Assembly (NCBI GenBank): GCA_017477355.1
Contig: JAFUWA010000010.1
Span: forward strand, 1 to 54,422
Direction: 5' to 3'
Origin: Clostridia bacterium
Lineage (GTDB): Bacteria > Bacillota > Clostridia > TANB77 > CAG-508
Length of the DNA stretch: 54,422 bases
Position numbers and translations under genes: made by a program. The notes beneath the pieces were generated by a model, which was not told the DNA's origin, made no database searches, and saw nothing but the letters and a program-made list of their open reading frames with translations. Of this stretch, positions 35,954 through 43,453 are shown one piece after another. Every line of letters begins with the position of its first letter. The first letter of the stretch is position 1.

Positions 35954-37061
35954 TTTTTTCCTCCGTGTAATTTTAGATAACTTTCCATAAATCCATTTAA
36001 TTCGCCATCCATGACTGCTTGTACATTTCCAGTTTCAAAACCAGTTCTATGATCTTTTACTAAAGTATATGGACAAAATACATAAGAGCGAATTTGGCTT
36101 CCGCCAAGCAATGTCTTTTTGTACTCCTTTTAAATCTTCAATTCTTTCTTTATTTTCTTTTTCTTTTAGATCTAATAATCTAGATTTTAACATCCTCATT
36201 GCTGTTTCTTTATTCATAGTTTGAGAACGCTCTGATTGGCAAGAAACAACAATATTGGTTGGAATATGTGTAATACGAACCGCAGAATCTGTTTTATTAA
36301 TATGCTGCCCACCTGCTCCGAGAAGCGCGATAAGTATCAACTCGCAAATCATCTGGATTAATATTAATTTCTACATCATCTGTAATTTCTGGCAATACTT
36401 CAACAGAAGCAAAAGAAGTATGTCTTCTTCCACCACTGTCAAATGGAGAAATACGAACCAAACGGTGTACTCCCATTTCTCCCTTTAAATATCCATATGC
36501 ATTCTCTCCAGAAACCTCAAAAGTTACACTCTTTATTCCAGCTTCGTCACCGTCTAAGTAATCAAGTTCTTTAACTGAAAAGCCATTAGAACTAGCCCAT
36601 TTCATATACATTCGATAAAGCATCTGTACCCAATCCTGAGATTCTGTTCCACCTGCCCCTGGATGCAATGTTAAAATAGCATTATTACTATCATATTTTC
36701 CTGATAATAATGTTTCTAGTTCTAAGTTTTCAATTTTCTTCTCTAAAGAAGAGGTTTGTGAAATTAAATCTTTTCCAAGTTCTTCATCATATTCTAAAGT
36801 TAGCATTTCATTCATCTGCATTAAATCGTTTAAGTTTTTTTGAATTGTTTCAAAACTCTGAATTTTTCTCTCTAATTGCTTAATTTCTGCAAATATTTTG
36901 CTAGATTTCTCTTGATCTTCCCAAAATCCTTCTTCTTCAGAAAGTTTGCGTTTTTCTTCTAATTCTTTTTTGAAAGAAGAAATATTTAGGGCTTCTTCTA
37001 AGCTATTCAATTTTTCCAGTAATTCTTTTAAAACTCGTAAGTTTTCTTCTAGCTCTAGCAT
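35932..37061 (-). CDS. prfB: Peptide chain release factor 2, with two CGGA +1 frameshifts
   Basis: RF2 ends translation at UGA and UAA. The N-terminal coiled coil, [16 protein letters not shown] and the catalytic GAGGQ are all present, but only if two CGGA sites are read as one residue each. At 36317-36320 TCT CGG AGC becomes TCT-GGA-GCA-GGT-GGG-CAG (SGAGGQ). At 36100-36103 TGG CGG AAG becomes TGG-GGA-AGC-CAA (the conserved WGSQIRSY). The gene then runs to a TAG at 35932, giving 375 aa. The usual N-terminal UGA frameshift of RF2 genes is not seen: the first 250 codons are open. The end overlaps the third NAGPA gene. secA lies 33 bases upstream. Confidence 0.93.
36100..36103 (-). other. CGGA +1 frameshift site 2 in prfB
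   Basis: The context is TGG CGG AAG in frame 0; the protein resumes as TGG-(C)-GGA-AGC-CAA, the conserved WGSQIRSYV of RF2. Confidence 0.87.
36317..36320 (-). other. CGGA +1 frameshift site 1 in prfB, at the GGQ motif
   Basis: The context is TCT CGG AGC AGG in frame 0, ending at TAA seven codons after the CGG. The protein resumes as TCT-(C)-GGA-GCA-GGT-GGG-CAG, that is SGAGGQ. Confidence 0.9.
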
Positions 37062-37094
37062 AGTTCCTCCTTCATTTTACTAATTATGTTAATA

Positions 37095-39851
37095 TTAATT
37101 CTCTTCTCGGCCGTGGCAATTTTTATATTTTTTGCCTGAGCCGCACCAACAAGGATCATTACGTCCTAGTTTTGGACCGCTATTTACAATTGGCTTTGGT
37201 TTTTCTGTTTGCACATTGTTTGCTTTTGGATTTTGTTCTCCAACCGCTATAGAATTATTTTCGAAACCTTCACCAGTGACTCTTACATTACTTTGATGTG
37301 AAAGAGGTCCTTCTTTTTTAACAATATGTAATAGCAATTTTGATACATCTACTTTAATAGACGCAATCATTTCGTCGAACATATTGCCACCTTCAATTCT
37401 GTATTGAACAACAGGGTCTTTTTGACCATAAGCACGAAGTCCAATACCATTTTTCAAACTATCCATGGCATCGATATGATCCATCCATTTTGTATCAACA
37501 ACTTTTAGAATAACATATCTCTCTAAATTTTTGATATCATCTCCAATTTCTTGGCATTTTGCAATATATGCTTTATCTACTTTTTCTGTTAACTCTTCTA
37601 AAACTTTATCAGCCTTAATTTTTCCATTAATAGAATCTAATGAAGTTATTCCAAATGTTGCTTTTACTTCATTCATAAAGCTCTCTGTGTTACCTTCTTC
37701 TAATTCTGGAACATAAGTATCAACAACCATAGCACAAGTATCATGCATCATGCTAACAACATATTCATGCATATCAGCTTCATCTAACACTTCTCTTCTT
37801 TGTGTATAAATAATTTCTCTTTGCACATTCATAACATCATCATAACTTAAAACATGTTTTCTAGCACTAAAGTTTCTACCTTCTACTTTCTTTTGAGAGC
37901 TCTCAATTAATCTAGTTAAAATTTTACTATGGATTGGTGTGTCTTCATCTACATTTAATTTAGTTGTCATAGCACTCATTGCGTCTCCGCCAAACAATTT
38001 TAGAAGGTCATCATCCATTCCAAGATAGAATCTAGATTCACCGGGATCTCCTTGACGTCCAGAACGTCCTCTTAACTGATTATCAATTCTTCTAGACTCA
38101 TGTCTTTCTGTACCAATAATTTTTAAACCACCAACAGAAATTACTTTTTCTTTCTCAGATTTGATTTCTTTATCATGTTTTTCTTGTAATTCTTTGAAAG
38201 TTTTACGAGCTGCTAAAATTTCTTCATCATCAGTTTCATTAAAAGCTGTTGCTTGTTCAATCATTTCTTCGTCATAGCCATTTTTTCTCATTTCTTGTTT
38301 TGCTAAATATTCACTGTTACCACCAAGCATAATATCAGTACCACGTCCTGCCATGTTAGTCGCAATTGTAACAGATTTATATTTACCAGCTTGAGCAATA
38401 ATTTCTGCTTCTCTTTCATGGTTTTTAGCGTTCAAGATTTGATGAGGAACACCAATTTTATTTAAGTACTTACTCAATTTCTCAGATTTCTCAATAGAAA
38501 CTGTACCAACTAAGACTGGTTGACCTTTTTCATAAGATTCTTTTACCTCGTTAGCAACAGCTCTAAATTTAGCATCTTCAGTCCTATAAATTGTATCTGC
38601 ATTATCAATTCTAATCAATGGTCTATTTGTAGGAACAGCTACAACATCCAAATTGTAAATTTCTTGGAATTCTGCCTCTTCTGTCATAGCAGTACCTGTC
38701 ATACCAGACAATTTATCATACATTCTAAAGTAGTTTTGGAAAGTGATTGTTGCTAAAGTTTTTGATTCATCAGCAATTTTGACTCCTTCTTTTGCTTCAA
38801 TCGCTTGATGTAATCCATCATTATATCTTCTTCCATACATAATACGTCCTGTAAATTCGTCAACAATTAAAACTTCTCCATCTTTTACGATATAGTCAAT
38901 ATCTTTCTTCATAACTCCATGAGCTCGAAGAGCTTGCGTAACATTATGCACTAAATCAGAATTTTCAACATCATTATAATTTTCTAATCCAAATTCCTTC
39001 TCTGCTTTGCTAATTCCTTTTGCTGTTAAAGTAGAACTTTTTGCTTTTAAGTCAACAATATAATCATAATTTTCATTATCTTCTTGTTGTTCTACATTTT
39101 TAATATCATCTTCTACAATTACTTTACAACTTAGTTTTCTAACAAAACTATCTGCCTTTTTATAAAGATCAGAAGATTTAGCAGCTCTACCAGAAATAAT
39201 TAATGGAGTTCTTGCTTCATCAATTAAAATACTATCAATCTCGTCAACGATAGCATAATTCAATCCTCTTTGAACCATATCTAATTTATTAATAACCATA
39301 TTATCACGAAGATAATCAAAACCAAATTCGTTATTTGTTCCATAAGTAACATCCGCATTATATGCTTCTTGTTTTTCTTTTTTAGGCATTTGACTTTGAA
39401 CTAGTCCAACAGTCAATCCTAAAAATTTATAAACTTTTCCCATCCATTCACTATCACGCTTTGCTAAGTATTCGTTAACTGTAATAACATGAACTCCTTT
39501 TCCTGTTAGAGCATTTAAATATACTGGAAGAGTTGCTACTAAAGTTTTACCTTCACCAGTCTTCATTTCAGCAATTCTACCTTGATGTAGTACAACACCA
39601 CCAATTAACTGAACATCAAAATGTCTCATTCCTAAAACTCTTTTAGAAGCTTCTCTTACAACCGCAAAAGCCTCTGGTAATATATCATCTAAAGTTTCGC
39701 CATTGTTAAGTCTTTCCTTAAATTCAGTTGTTTTTCCTCTTAACTCTTTATCTGAAAGTTTTGAAATTTCAGGTTCCAAAGAATTAATTTTTGCTACAAT
39801 TGGTTTGATCCTTTTTACTTCTTTTTCACTATAAGATTTAAATAATCCCAT
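37095..39851 (-). CDS. secA: Preprotein translocase ATPase SecA
   Basis: The motor of Sec protein export. [13 protein letters not shown]-type Walker A ([18 protein letters not shown]), [17 protein letters not shown], the PPXD and helical regions, [33 protein letters not shown] and a C-terminal zinc motif [14 protein letters not shown] are seen. Of three clustered ATGs I choose 39851 (MGLFKSY), nine bases after AAAGG; the others lie on top of the ribosome binding site. Length is 918 aa. It has its own promoter (39890-39918). Confidence 0.97.
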   Translation of the reverse strand: MGLFKSYSEKEVKRIKPIVAKINSLEPEISKLSDKELRGKTTEFKERLNNGETLDDILPEAFAVVREASKRVLGMRHFDVQLIGGVVLHQGRIAEMKTGEGKTLVATLPVYLNALTGKGVHVITVNEYLAKRDSEWMGKVYKFLGLTVGLVQSQMPKKEKQEAYNADVTYGTNNEFGFDYLRDNMVINKLDMVQRGLNYAIVDEIDSILIDEARTPLIISGRAAKSSDLYKKADSFVRKLSCKVIVEDDIKNVEQQEDNENYDYIVDLKAKSSTLTAKGISKAEKEFGLENYNDVENSDLVHNVTQALRAHGVMKKDIDYIVKDGEVLIVDEFTGRIMYGRRYNDGLHQAIEAKEGVKIADESKTLATITFQNYFRMYDKLSGMTGTAMTEEAEFQEIYNLDVVAVPTNRPLIRIDNADTIYRTEDAKFRAVANEVKESYEKGQPVLVGTVSIEKSEKLSKYLNKIGVPHQILNAKNHEREAEIIAQAGKYKSVTIATNMAGRGTDIMLGGNSEYLAKQEMRKNGYDEEMIEQATAFNETDDEEILAARKTFKELQEKHDKEIKSEKEKVISVGGLKIIGTERHESRRIDNQLRGRSGRQGDPGESRFYLGMDDDLLKLFGGDAMSAMTTKLNVDEDTPIHSKILTRLIESSQKKVEGRNFSARKHVLSYDDVMNVQREIIYTQRREVLDEADMHEYVVSMMHDTCAMVVDTYVPELEEGNTESFMNEVKATFGITSLDSINGKIKADKVLEELTEKVDKAYIAKCQEIGDDIKNLERYVILKVVDTKWMDHIDAMDSLKNGIGLRAYGQKDPVVQYRIEGGNMFDEMIASIKVDVSKLLLHIVKKEGPLSHQSNVRVTGEGFENNSIAVGEQNPKANNVQTEKPKPIVNSGPKLGRNDPCWCGSGKKYKNCHGREEN

Positions 39852-39889
39852 TTCCATCATCCTTTCTTAAAATGCAAAATGTCTATAAT

Positions 39890-39918
39890 AATATATCATT
39901 TTTTAGATAACATTTCAA
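39890..39918 (-). promoter_or_regulatory. Promoter of secA-prfB
   Basis: TTGAAA (39913-39918), 17 bases, TATATT (39890-39895), read leftwards, between the rpoZ terminator and the secA start. Confidence 0.75.
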
Positions 39919-39940
39919 TAGTAAATTAAATAAAAAACAA

Positions 39941-39966
39941 AAATGGAGCTATCAATAGCCCCATTT
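39941..39966 (-). terminator. Intrinsic terminator after rpoZ
   Basis: A 12-bp stem with one G:T pair (39941-39952 with 39955-39966) is followed by TTGTTTTTTATTT on the minus strand. Confidence 0.85.
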
Positions 39967-39974
39967 TACTTTTA

Positions 39975-40193
39975 TTATTGTTCTTGAACATCTTCAGGTT
40001 CTTCAACTTCAAATTTATTTTTATCCAACTCTAAAGCTGCTACTGTTAATTCTGATTTTTCATCATCTTTGTTATCTATCATTGGTTCACTTCCGTTAAT
40101 GATTTGTCTTCCTCTTCTAGAAATGGCAATTACAAGTTCGTATCTGTTATCAACCTTTTTTAATAAATCCTCTGTTTTTGGTTTAACTAACAT
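39975..40193 (-). CDS. rpoZ: RNA polymerase omega subunit
   Basis: A 72-aa protein with the omega core: KPKTEDLLKKVDNRYELVIAISRRGRQI. ELTVAALELDKNKFEV near the end is the second half. Omega aids RNA polymerase assembly. The gene stands alone between its own promoter (40284-40312) and a terminator. Its leader is about 85 bases and contains a GAAA-capped hairpin. In many relatives gmk and coaBC flank rpoZ; they are not here. Confidence 0.9.
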   Translation of the reverse strand: MLVKPKTEDLLKKVDNRYELVIAISRRGRQIINGSEPMIDNKDDEKSELTVAALELDKNKFEVEEPEDVQEQ

Positions 40194-40248
40194 TTTCTTA
40201 CCCCCTACTAATTTTTTAATCTATCTTAAATTTTATTATCTCCAAATT

Positions 40249-40271
40249 AAAATAACGCTTTCGCGCTATTT
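40249..40271 (-). other. GAAA-loop hairpin in the rpoZ leader
   Basis: AAATAGCGC and GCGTTATTT pair around a GAAA loop near the 5' end of the rpoZ transcript. There is no strong T-run, so it is more likely a stabilising or regulatory hairpin than a terminator. Confidence 0.5.
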
Positions 40272-40283
40272 CTAACTATTAGT

Positions 40284-40312
40284 ATTATAAACCTTTTTCC
40301 TTATTTTGTAAA
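40284..40312 (-). promoter_or_regulatory. Promoter of rpoZ
   Basis: TTTACA (40307-40312), 17 bases, TATAAT (40284-40289), read leftwards. Confidence 0.8.
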
Positions 40313-40327
40313 GTATTTTAGCATAAA

Positions 40328-40849
40328 TTATTTTATAATATTGGCCAAAAATCCAAAAGATACAAGCATCATAATAATACTTGCCATAAAGATTCCAAGT
40401 AATACTGCTCCGAAAGTCTTTTTCCTGTCTAACTCTAATACAGAAGCAATTAATGATCCTGTCCAAGCTCCTGTTCCAGGAAGAGGGATACCTACAAATA
40501 AAACAACTCCCCAATAACCAAACTTTTCAATTTGACCTTTATGTTTTTCTACTTTTTTATCAAGCCATCCAGCAAAACGATTAAAAAATTTTACCTTACT
40601 ATTCCTCATCTTATCTAATATTTTAGAAATTAATAATAAAATAAAAGGTACTGGTATGATATTTCCAATAATAGAAATTATATAGCTTGAGACCGGATTT
40701 AATTTTAAAAGTGCTGCTGCAATTAATCCTCCTCTTAATTCCAAAATTGGCATAAGTGAAATAAAAAATACTAAAATTTCTTTTCCAAACGCCATACTTG
40801 TAATTCCACCAAATGCAGCAATAATGCTGTTTACTAATTTTTCTGCCAT
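40328..40849 (-). CDS. COG2426-type small membrane protein
   Basis: A 173-aa protein with four or five helices. ISLMPILELRGGLIAAALLKLNP and GVPLPGTGAWTGSLIASVLEL (GIPLPGTGAWTG) are hallmarks of the COG2426/putative small multidrug export family; the drug-export role is a weak label. The ATG at 40849 sits nine bases after AAAGG, so the apparent longer ORF is not used. It has its own promoter (40885-40914) directly after the GC-rich cassette. Confidence 0.85.
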   Translation of the reverse strand: MAEKLVNSIIAAFGGITSMAFGKEILVFFISLMPILELRGGLIAAALLKLNPVSSYIISIIGNIIPVPFILLLISKILDKMRNSKVKFFNRFAGWLDKKVEKHKGQIEKFGYWGVVLFVGIPLPGTGAWTGSLIASVLELDRKKTFGAVLLGIFMASIIMMLVSFGFLANIIK

Positions 40850-40884
40850 TTGTTTTTTCCTTTCGTAATATATCAATCTTAAAT

Positions 40885-40914
40885 ATTGTACTATAACAAT
40901 ATTATTTTTGTCAA
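40885..40914 (-). promoter_or_regulatory. Promoter of the COG2426 gene
   Basis: TTGACA (40909-40914), an 18-base spacer and TACAAT (40885-40890), read leftwards. Confidence 0.75.
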
Positions 40915-40931
40915 TTAAAAAAAATTAAAAA

Positions 40932-40960
40932 GGCAAGGACTGTTCTGTACAGCCCTCGCC
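40932..40960 (-). terminator. Terminator of GC-rich cassette gene 1
   Basis: A 12-bp stem with G:T pairs (40932-40943 with 40949-40960) is followed by TTTTTAATTTTTTTT on the minus strand. The GC-rich stem matches the GC-rich gene it follows. Confidence 0.85.
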
Positions 40961-40999
40961 CCACATTAAAAATGAACTATCAAGTCAAAATCAAGAACA

Positions 41000-41224
41000 T
41001 CAGAAGTAGTAACCCGCCTTAATTCTCATGCGCTTGGCAGTACCTCTCTCTGCGTTATGCCAGCTAATGAGTGCCAGGTTGTACTGGTTCCAAGGACTGA
41101 TTTCAAAGCCTTTTTTCGCCAAATCAACCAGATCTGTTGGATACACAGACTGAATTGTCGACGATTTTCCGGCTTTAGCTGCCCTCTTGATCTCTTTCAG
41201 GTGCATTTTTAACGTTTTTTTCAT
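41000..41224 (-). CDS. Unknown small basic protein of the GC-rich cassette (74 aa)
   Basis: A short basic protein (KKTLKMHLKEIKRAAKAGKSS at its start, then NLALISWHNAERGTAKRM and a tail in GYYF). No family is recognised. The ATG at 41224 follows GGAGG by seven bases. Third-position GC is clearly higher than in neighbours, though the promoter (41300-41328) is AT-rich. The 31-base leader after the promoter resembles that of the gene at 41437-41856. I infer a transferred cassette, origin unknown. Confidence 0.65.
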   Translation of the reverse strand: MKKTLKMHLKEIKRAAKAGKSSTIQSVYPTDLVDLAKKGFEISPWNQYNLALISWHNAERGTAKRMRIKAGYYF

Positions 41225-41255
41225 TCTTCTTCCTCCATTGGGTGAATGAAACAAT

Positions 41256-41286
41256 GTTAATAAGTTCCATATCAACATTTCTGCCG
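41256..41286 (-). promoter_or_regulatory. Shared 5' leader, cassette gene 1
   Basis: This 31-base stretch aligns with 41898-41928 without gaps at about 21 of 31 positions (both start CGrCAGrAATGTTG and end TTAAC). Both begin 13 bases after their -10 boxes. Confidence 0.65.
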
Positions 41287-41299
41287 ATATTCATTATTA

Positions 41300-41328
41300 A
41301 TTATAGCATAATAGTTTTTTCGAGTCAA
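41300..41328 (-). promoter_or_regulatory. Promoter of GC-rich cassette gene 1
   Basis: TTGACT (41323-41328), 17 bases, TATAAT (41300-41305), read leftwards. Confidence 0.85.
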
Positions 41329-41348
41329 AATAACAATTTAAAAAACGA

Positions 41349-41378
41349 AGCGGGCCCTGCTTTTACACAGTTCCCGCT
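41349..41378 (-). terminator. Terminator of GC-rich cassette gene 2
   Basis: Stem AGCGGG/CCCGCT (41349-41354 with 41373-41378) is followed on the minus strand by TCGTTTTTTAA. It lies about 60 bases after the stop of the gene at 41437-41856. Confidence 0.7.
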
Positions 41379-41436
41379 CCGCCTCAGGTTGCATCAGGAT
41401 TAGCTTCCTGAGAGAAAAACATCACCCCCAGAAGGG

Positions 41437-41856
41437 TTACGCGTTGATATCCTCCACAGAGTTGTACTCTTCGGCAATCCTCGCGTAAAATTCCTCCTCG
41501 GTTTCCTCGTCATCATCAGCCGGAATATCGGTCTCCCAGCTCTTTCTCAGGCTCTGCACGCTGCGACGCTTCTTGCTCAGATGCTTGTCACGCTTGATGT
41601 GCTCAGCCATCTTGCTGCGCTTCTCAGCCTTGCGCCTGCAATCCAGGGCAATTCCAGTGGTTGCGCTGTCCCAGGCGATATCTGCCTCTACGCGCAGGCC
41701 CTGACCCATCGCGTCGGCATTGCACTTCGCGACGCTCACGTCAAAGCCCTCCATGCGCAGTGCAGAAATCGTGCACTGGTTGACAGTCAGCTTCGTCCGG
41801 CCCTTGCCGGCCAAAGCCATTTCACAGATGCTCGTCATGATGTTCTTTTTAGCCAT
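41437..41856 (-). CDS. Unknown protein of the GC-rich cassette, uses an in-frame CGG (139 aa)
   Basis: No family is recognised. The protein has an N-terminal half with SICEMALAGKGRTKL and MEGFDVSVAKCNADAMGQGL, a basic middle (CRRKAEKRSKMAEHIKRDKHL) and a strongly acidic end. Its codons end mainly in G or C, unlike the window. It carries the only plain in-frame CGG I found (GGC CGG ACG at 41797-41799). If this CGG slipped +1 as elsewhere, the protein would stop four codons later. It has a strong ribosome binding site (AAAGGAGG), its own promoter and a terminator. I infer a recent acquisition or an element with its own decoding needs. Confidence 0.65.
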   Translation of the reverse strand: MAKKNIMTSICEMALAGKGRTKLTVNQCTISALRMEGFDVSVAKCNADAMGQGLRVEADIAWDSATTGIALDCRRKAEKRSKMAEHIKRDKHLSKKRRSVQSLRKSWETDIPADDDEETEEEFYARIAEEYNSVEDINA

Positions 41857-41880
41857 AACATTATCCTCCTTTGGCTAAAG

Positions 41881-41897
41881 GCTCCCCATAGGGGGAA
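41881..41897 (-). other. Leader hairpin of cassette gene 2
   Basis: CCCC and GGGG pair around a short TAT loop (TTCCCCCTATGGGGAG on the minus strand) between the shared leader and the ribosome binding site. Its role is unknown. Confidence 0.4.
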
Positions 41898-41928
41898 GTT
41901 AAAAGTGTCAGCACCAACATTCCTGTCG
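41898..41928 (-). promoter_or_regulatory. Shared 5' leader, cassette gene 2
   Basis: It aligns without gaps with 41256-41286 and lies at the same 13-base distance after the -10 box. Confidence 0.65.
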
Positions 41929-41941
41929 GTACGCAATTTTT

Positions 41942-41970
41942 ATTATAACACAAAATAATCAAAAAGTCTA
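41942..41970 (-). promoter_or_regulatory. Promoter of GC-rich cassette gene 2
   Basis: TAGACT (41965-41970), 17 bases, TATAAT (41942-41947), read leftwards. Confidence 0.75.
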
Positions 41971-41990
41971 TATTATTGAAGCAAAAATAT

Positions 41991-42019
41991 TTCATAATTT
42001 CAATTTGCTTCCATATAAT
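41991..42019 (+). promoter_or_regulatory. Probable promoter of the plus-strand OB-fold-like gene
   Basis: TTCATA (41991-41996), 17 bases, TATAAT (42014-42019), read rightwards. The -35 is weak. It diverges from the cassette promoter. Confidence 0.5.
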
Positions 42020-42049
42020 TTAATATAAAAATTTTAAGGATGTGATTTC

Positions 42050-42613
42050 ATGTTTATTTATAACATTCAATTTGGAAAAAAAAGACTTGGAAAAATAGTA
42101 ATTATTCTCTTTTCTACCATTTGTCTTATTCTTCTTGCTATCTCAATTAGTAAAATTTTAGGAGAAATAAAAGAGGAAAAGCAAAAGGAACTTGTGAAAG
42201 ATGATTTTTCAATCCCATCTCCAGATATTGCAGAACTAACTTCTGAAAACTATTGCAATATCTTGAAAGAAGTCCATGAAGATTTAAACACATATATTGG
42301 TCAAAAAATTACATTTACAGGATATGTTTATCGTGTTGCAGATTTAAAAGAGAACCAATTTATATTAGCAAGAGACATGATTATCAATAGTAAAAATCAG
42401 TCCGTTGTTGTTGGTTTCTTATGCGAATATGGAAAAGCAAAAGAATTAATAAATGATAGTTGGGTCAAAATAACTGGAACAATTACAAAAGGAAATTATT
42501 ATGGAGAAATTCCTATCATTAAAATAGATACATTAGAAGAAACTTCTATTCCTAATAATCCTTTTGTTACTCCTCCCTCAGATTCTTATGTACCGACATC
42601 AATTATATATTAA
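42050..42613 (+). CDS. Membrane-anchored YcgQ/DUF1980 C-terminal domain protein (187 aa)
   Basis: One N-terminal membrane helix (IVIILFSTICLILLAISISKIL) precedes an outside domain with LNTYIGQKITFTGYVYR, ENQFILARDMII and DSWVKITGTITKG. This resembles the C-terminal half of YcgQ-type proteins (DUF1980/TIGR03943), thought to have an OB-like fold. Here it stands alone, without the multi-helix N-terminal half. AAGGA lies nine bases ahead of the ATG. It is one of two plus-strand genes in the window and ends at a bidirectional terminator. Confidence 0.7.
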   Translation: MFIYNIQFGKKRLGKIVIILFSTICLILLAISISKILGEIKEEKQKELVKDDFSIPSPDIAELTSENYCNILKEVHEDLNTYIGQKITFTGYVYRVADLKENQFILARDMIINSKNQSVVVGFLCEYGKAKELINDSWVKITGTITKGNYYGEIPIIKIDTLEETSIPNNPFVTPPSDSYVPTSIIY

Positions 42614-42635
42614 AAAGCGCCCTAAACGGCGCTTT
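42614..42635. terminator. Bidirectional terminator between convergent genes
   Basis: A perfect eight-bp stem AAAGCGCC/GGCGCTTT (42614-42621 with 42628-42635) with T-rich ends on both strands serves the plus gene ending at 42613 and the minus gene ending at 42636. Confidence 0.85.
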
Positions 42636-43388
42636 CTATTTTATATTTCTATTTCTTAAAATTTCATTATTGATAACAGCATCTTCAGCCCCTTCTAAAA
42701 GCTCTGGATGTTTTTTACGCATACGTTTTTCTTCTCTTTTTCGTTTTTTCTCCTCAATTCGTTCTTGTTCCTTTTTTCTTGCTACAATTTCGTCTAGTGT
42801 TAAACTCTTTTCATAATCAACTGTAGCTTGAGCAGGACGCTCATAGATTTCTGTCTCAATAATTTCCTGTTTTTTAGGAAGACTCACTCTTGACTCTTGA
42901 ATGTAGTATTCTAAGACTTTTCTATCATTGCGATTCAAAGAGTCTAAATCTATTTGTAAGTTTTCATATCTCCAGATTAAATGTAGTTCTTCTAAAGAAT
43001 AATTAGAATTTAGCAAATCCTCAAATCCATATTTTACAATAAATTTTTTGCTTGAACAAACAATATCAATCGTTGTAAATTTTAGATTTCTCTTCTTTTC
43101 ATAACTGTCCCTTAACTTTTTTATAACATTATACAAACTTGTGATTAGCCTTGAATAACCTTCCTCATCTATGTCAAAAAGACTAGGTACCTCATAGCAA
43201 TTAACAGGTTTTCTTTTTAGGATTCCTTTTGGGATATAGTAAACAAATAATTCTCCTTTAGGAATTTGATTTGGAATATCAATAATAGAAGTGTGAAGAA
43301 AAACGGTTTTCCAGCTTTCAGGAATCATCTCAAAAAGATGATCTTGAATTTGCATATAAAATTCTTGTTCTCCTGAAAATCCTACCAT
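42636..43388 (-). CDS. YezG/DUF600-like protein with charged tail (250 aa)
   Basis: Residues about 8-150 show the YezG/DUF600 pattern: QIQDHLFEMIPESWKTVFLHTSII, ELFVYYIPKG, ITSLYNVIKKLRDSYE and LEELHLIWRYENLQI. YezG is the antitoxin/immunity partner of a secreted toxin in Bacillus. About 100 further residues form a lysine/arginine/glutamate-rich helix, unlike YezG itself. No toxin gene lies beside it. AGGAG is seven bases ahead of the ATG. A run of seven-base repeats separates it from gpmI. Confidence 0.7.
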   Translation of the reverse strand: MVGFSGEQEFYMQIQDHLFEMIPESWKTVFLHTSIIDIPNQIPKGELFVYYIPKGILKRKPVNCYEVPSLFDIDEEGYSRLITSLYNVIKKLRDSYEKKRNLKFTTIDIVCSSKKFIVKYGFEDLLNSNYSLEELHLIWRYENLQIDLDSLNRNDRKVLEYYIQESRVSLPKKQEIIETEIYERPAQATVDYEKSLTLDEIVARKKEQERIEEKKRKREEKRMRKKHPELLEGAEDAVINNEILRNRNIK

Positions 43389-43411
43389 TTTTCTTCTCCT
43401 ACGTATTCTAA

Positions 43412-43453
43412 TATCTAATATCTAGTATCTAGTATCTAGTATCTAATATCTAG
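43412..43453. repeat. Heptanucleotide tandem repeat, six units
   Basis: Six units of TATCTAR (plus strand) lie end to end at 43412-43453. They cover the gpmI stop codon and the short gap to the YezG-like ribosome binding site. On the minus strand each unit contains TAG. Confidence 0.9.

Noticed and set aside
36800-37061. Classic UGA programmed frameshift near the start of prfB
   Set aside because: The first 250 codons are open in a single frame with no in-frame UGA; the breaks are later and at CGGA.
42050-42613. Phage or plasmid region around the GC-rich cassette
   Set aside because: No integrase, replication, capsid or transposase gene, and no flanking direct repeats were seen; only the two small genes differ in composition.
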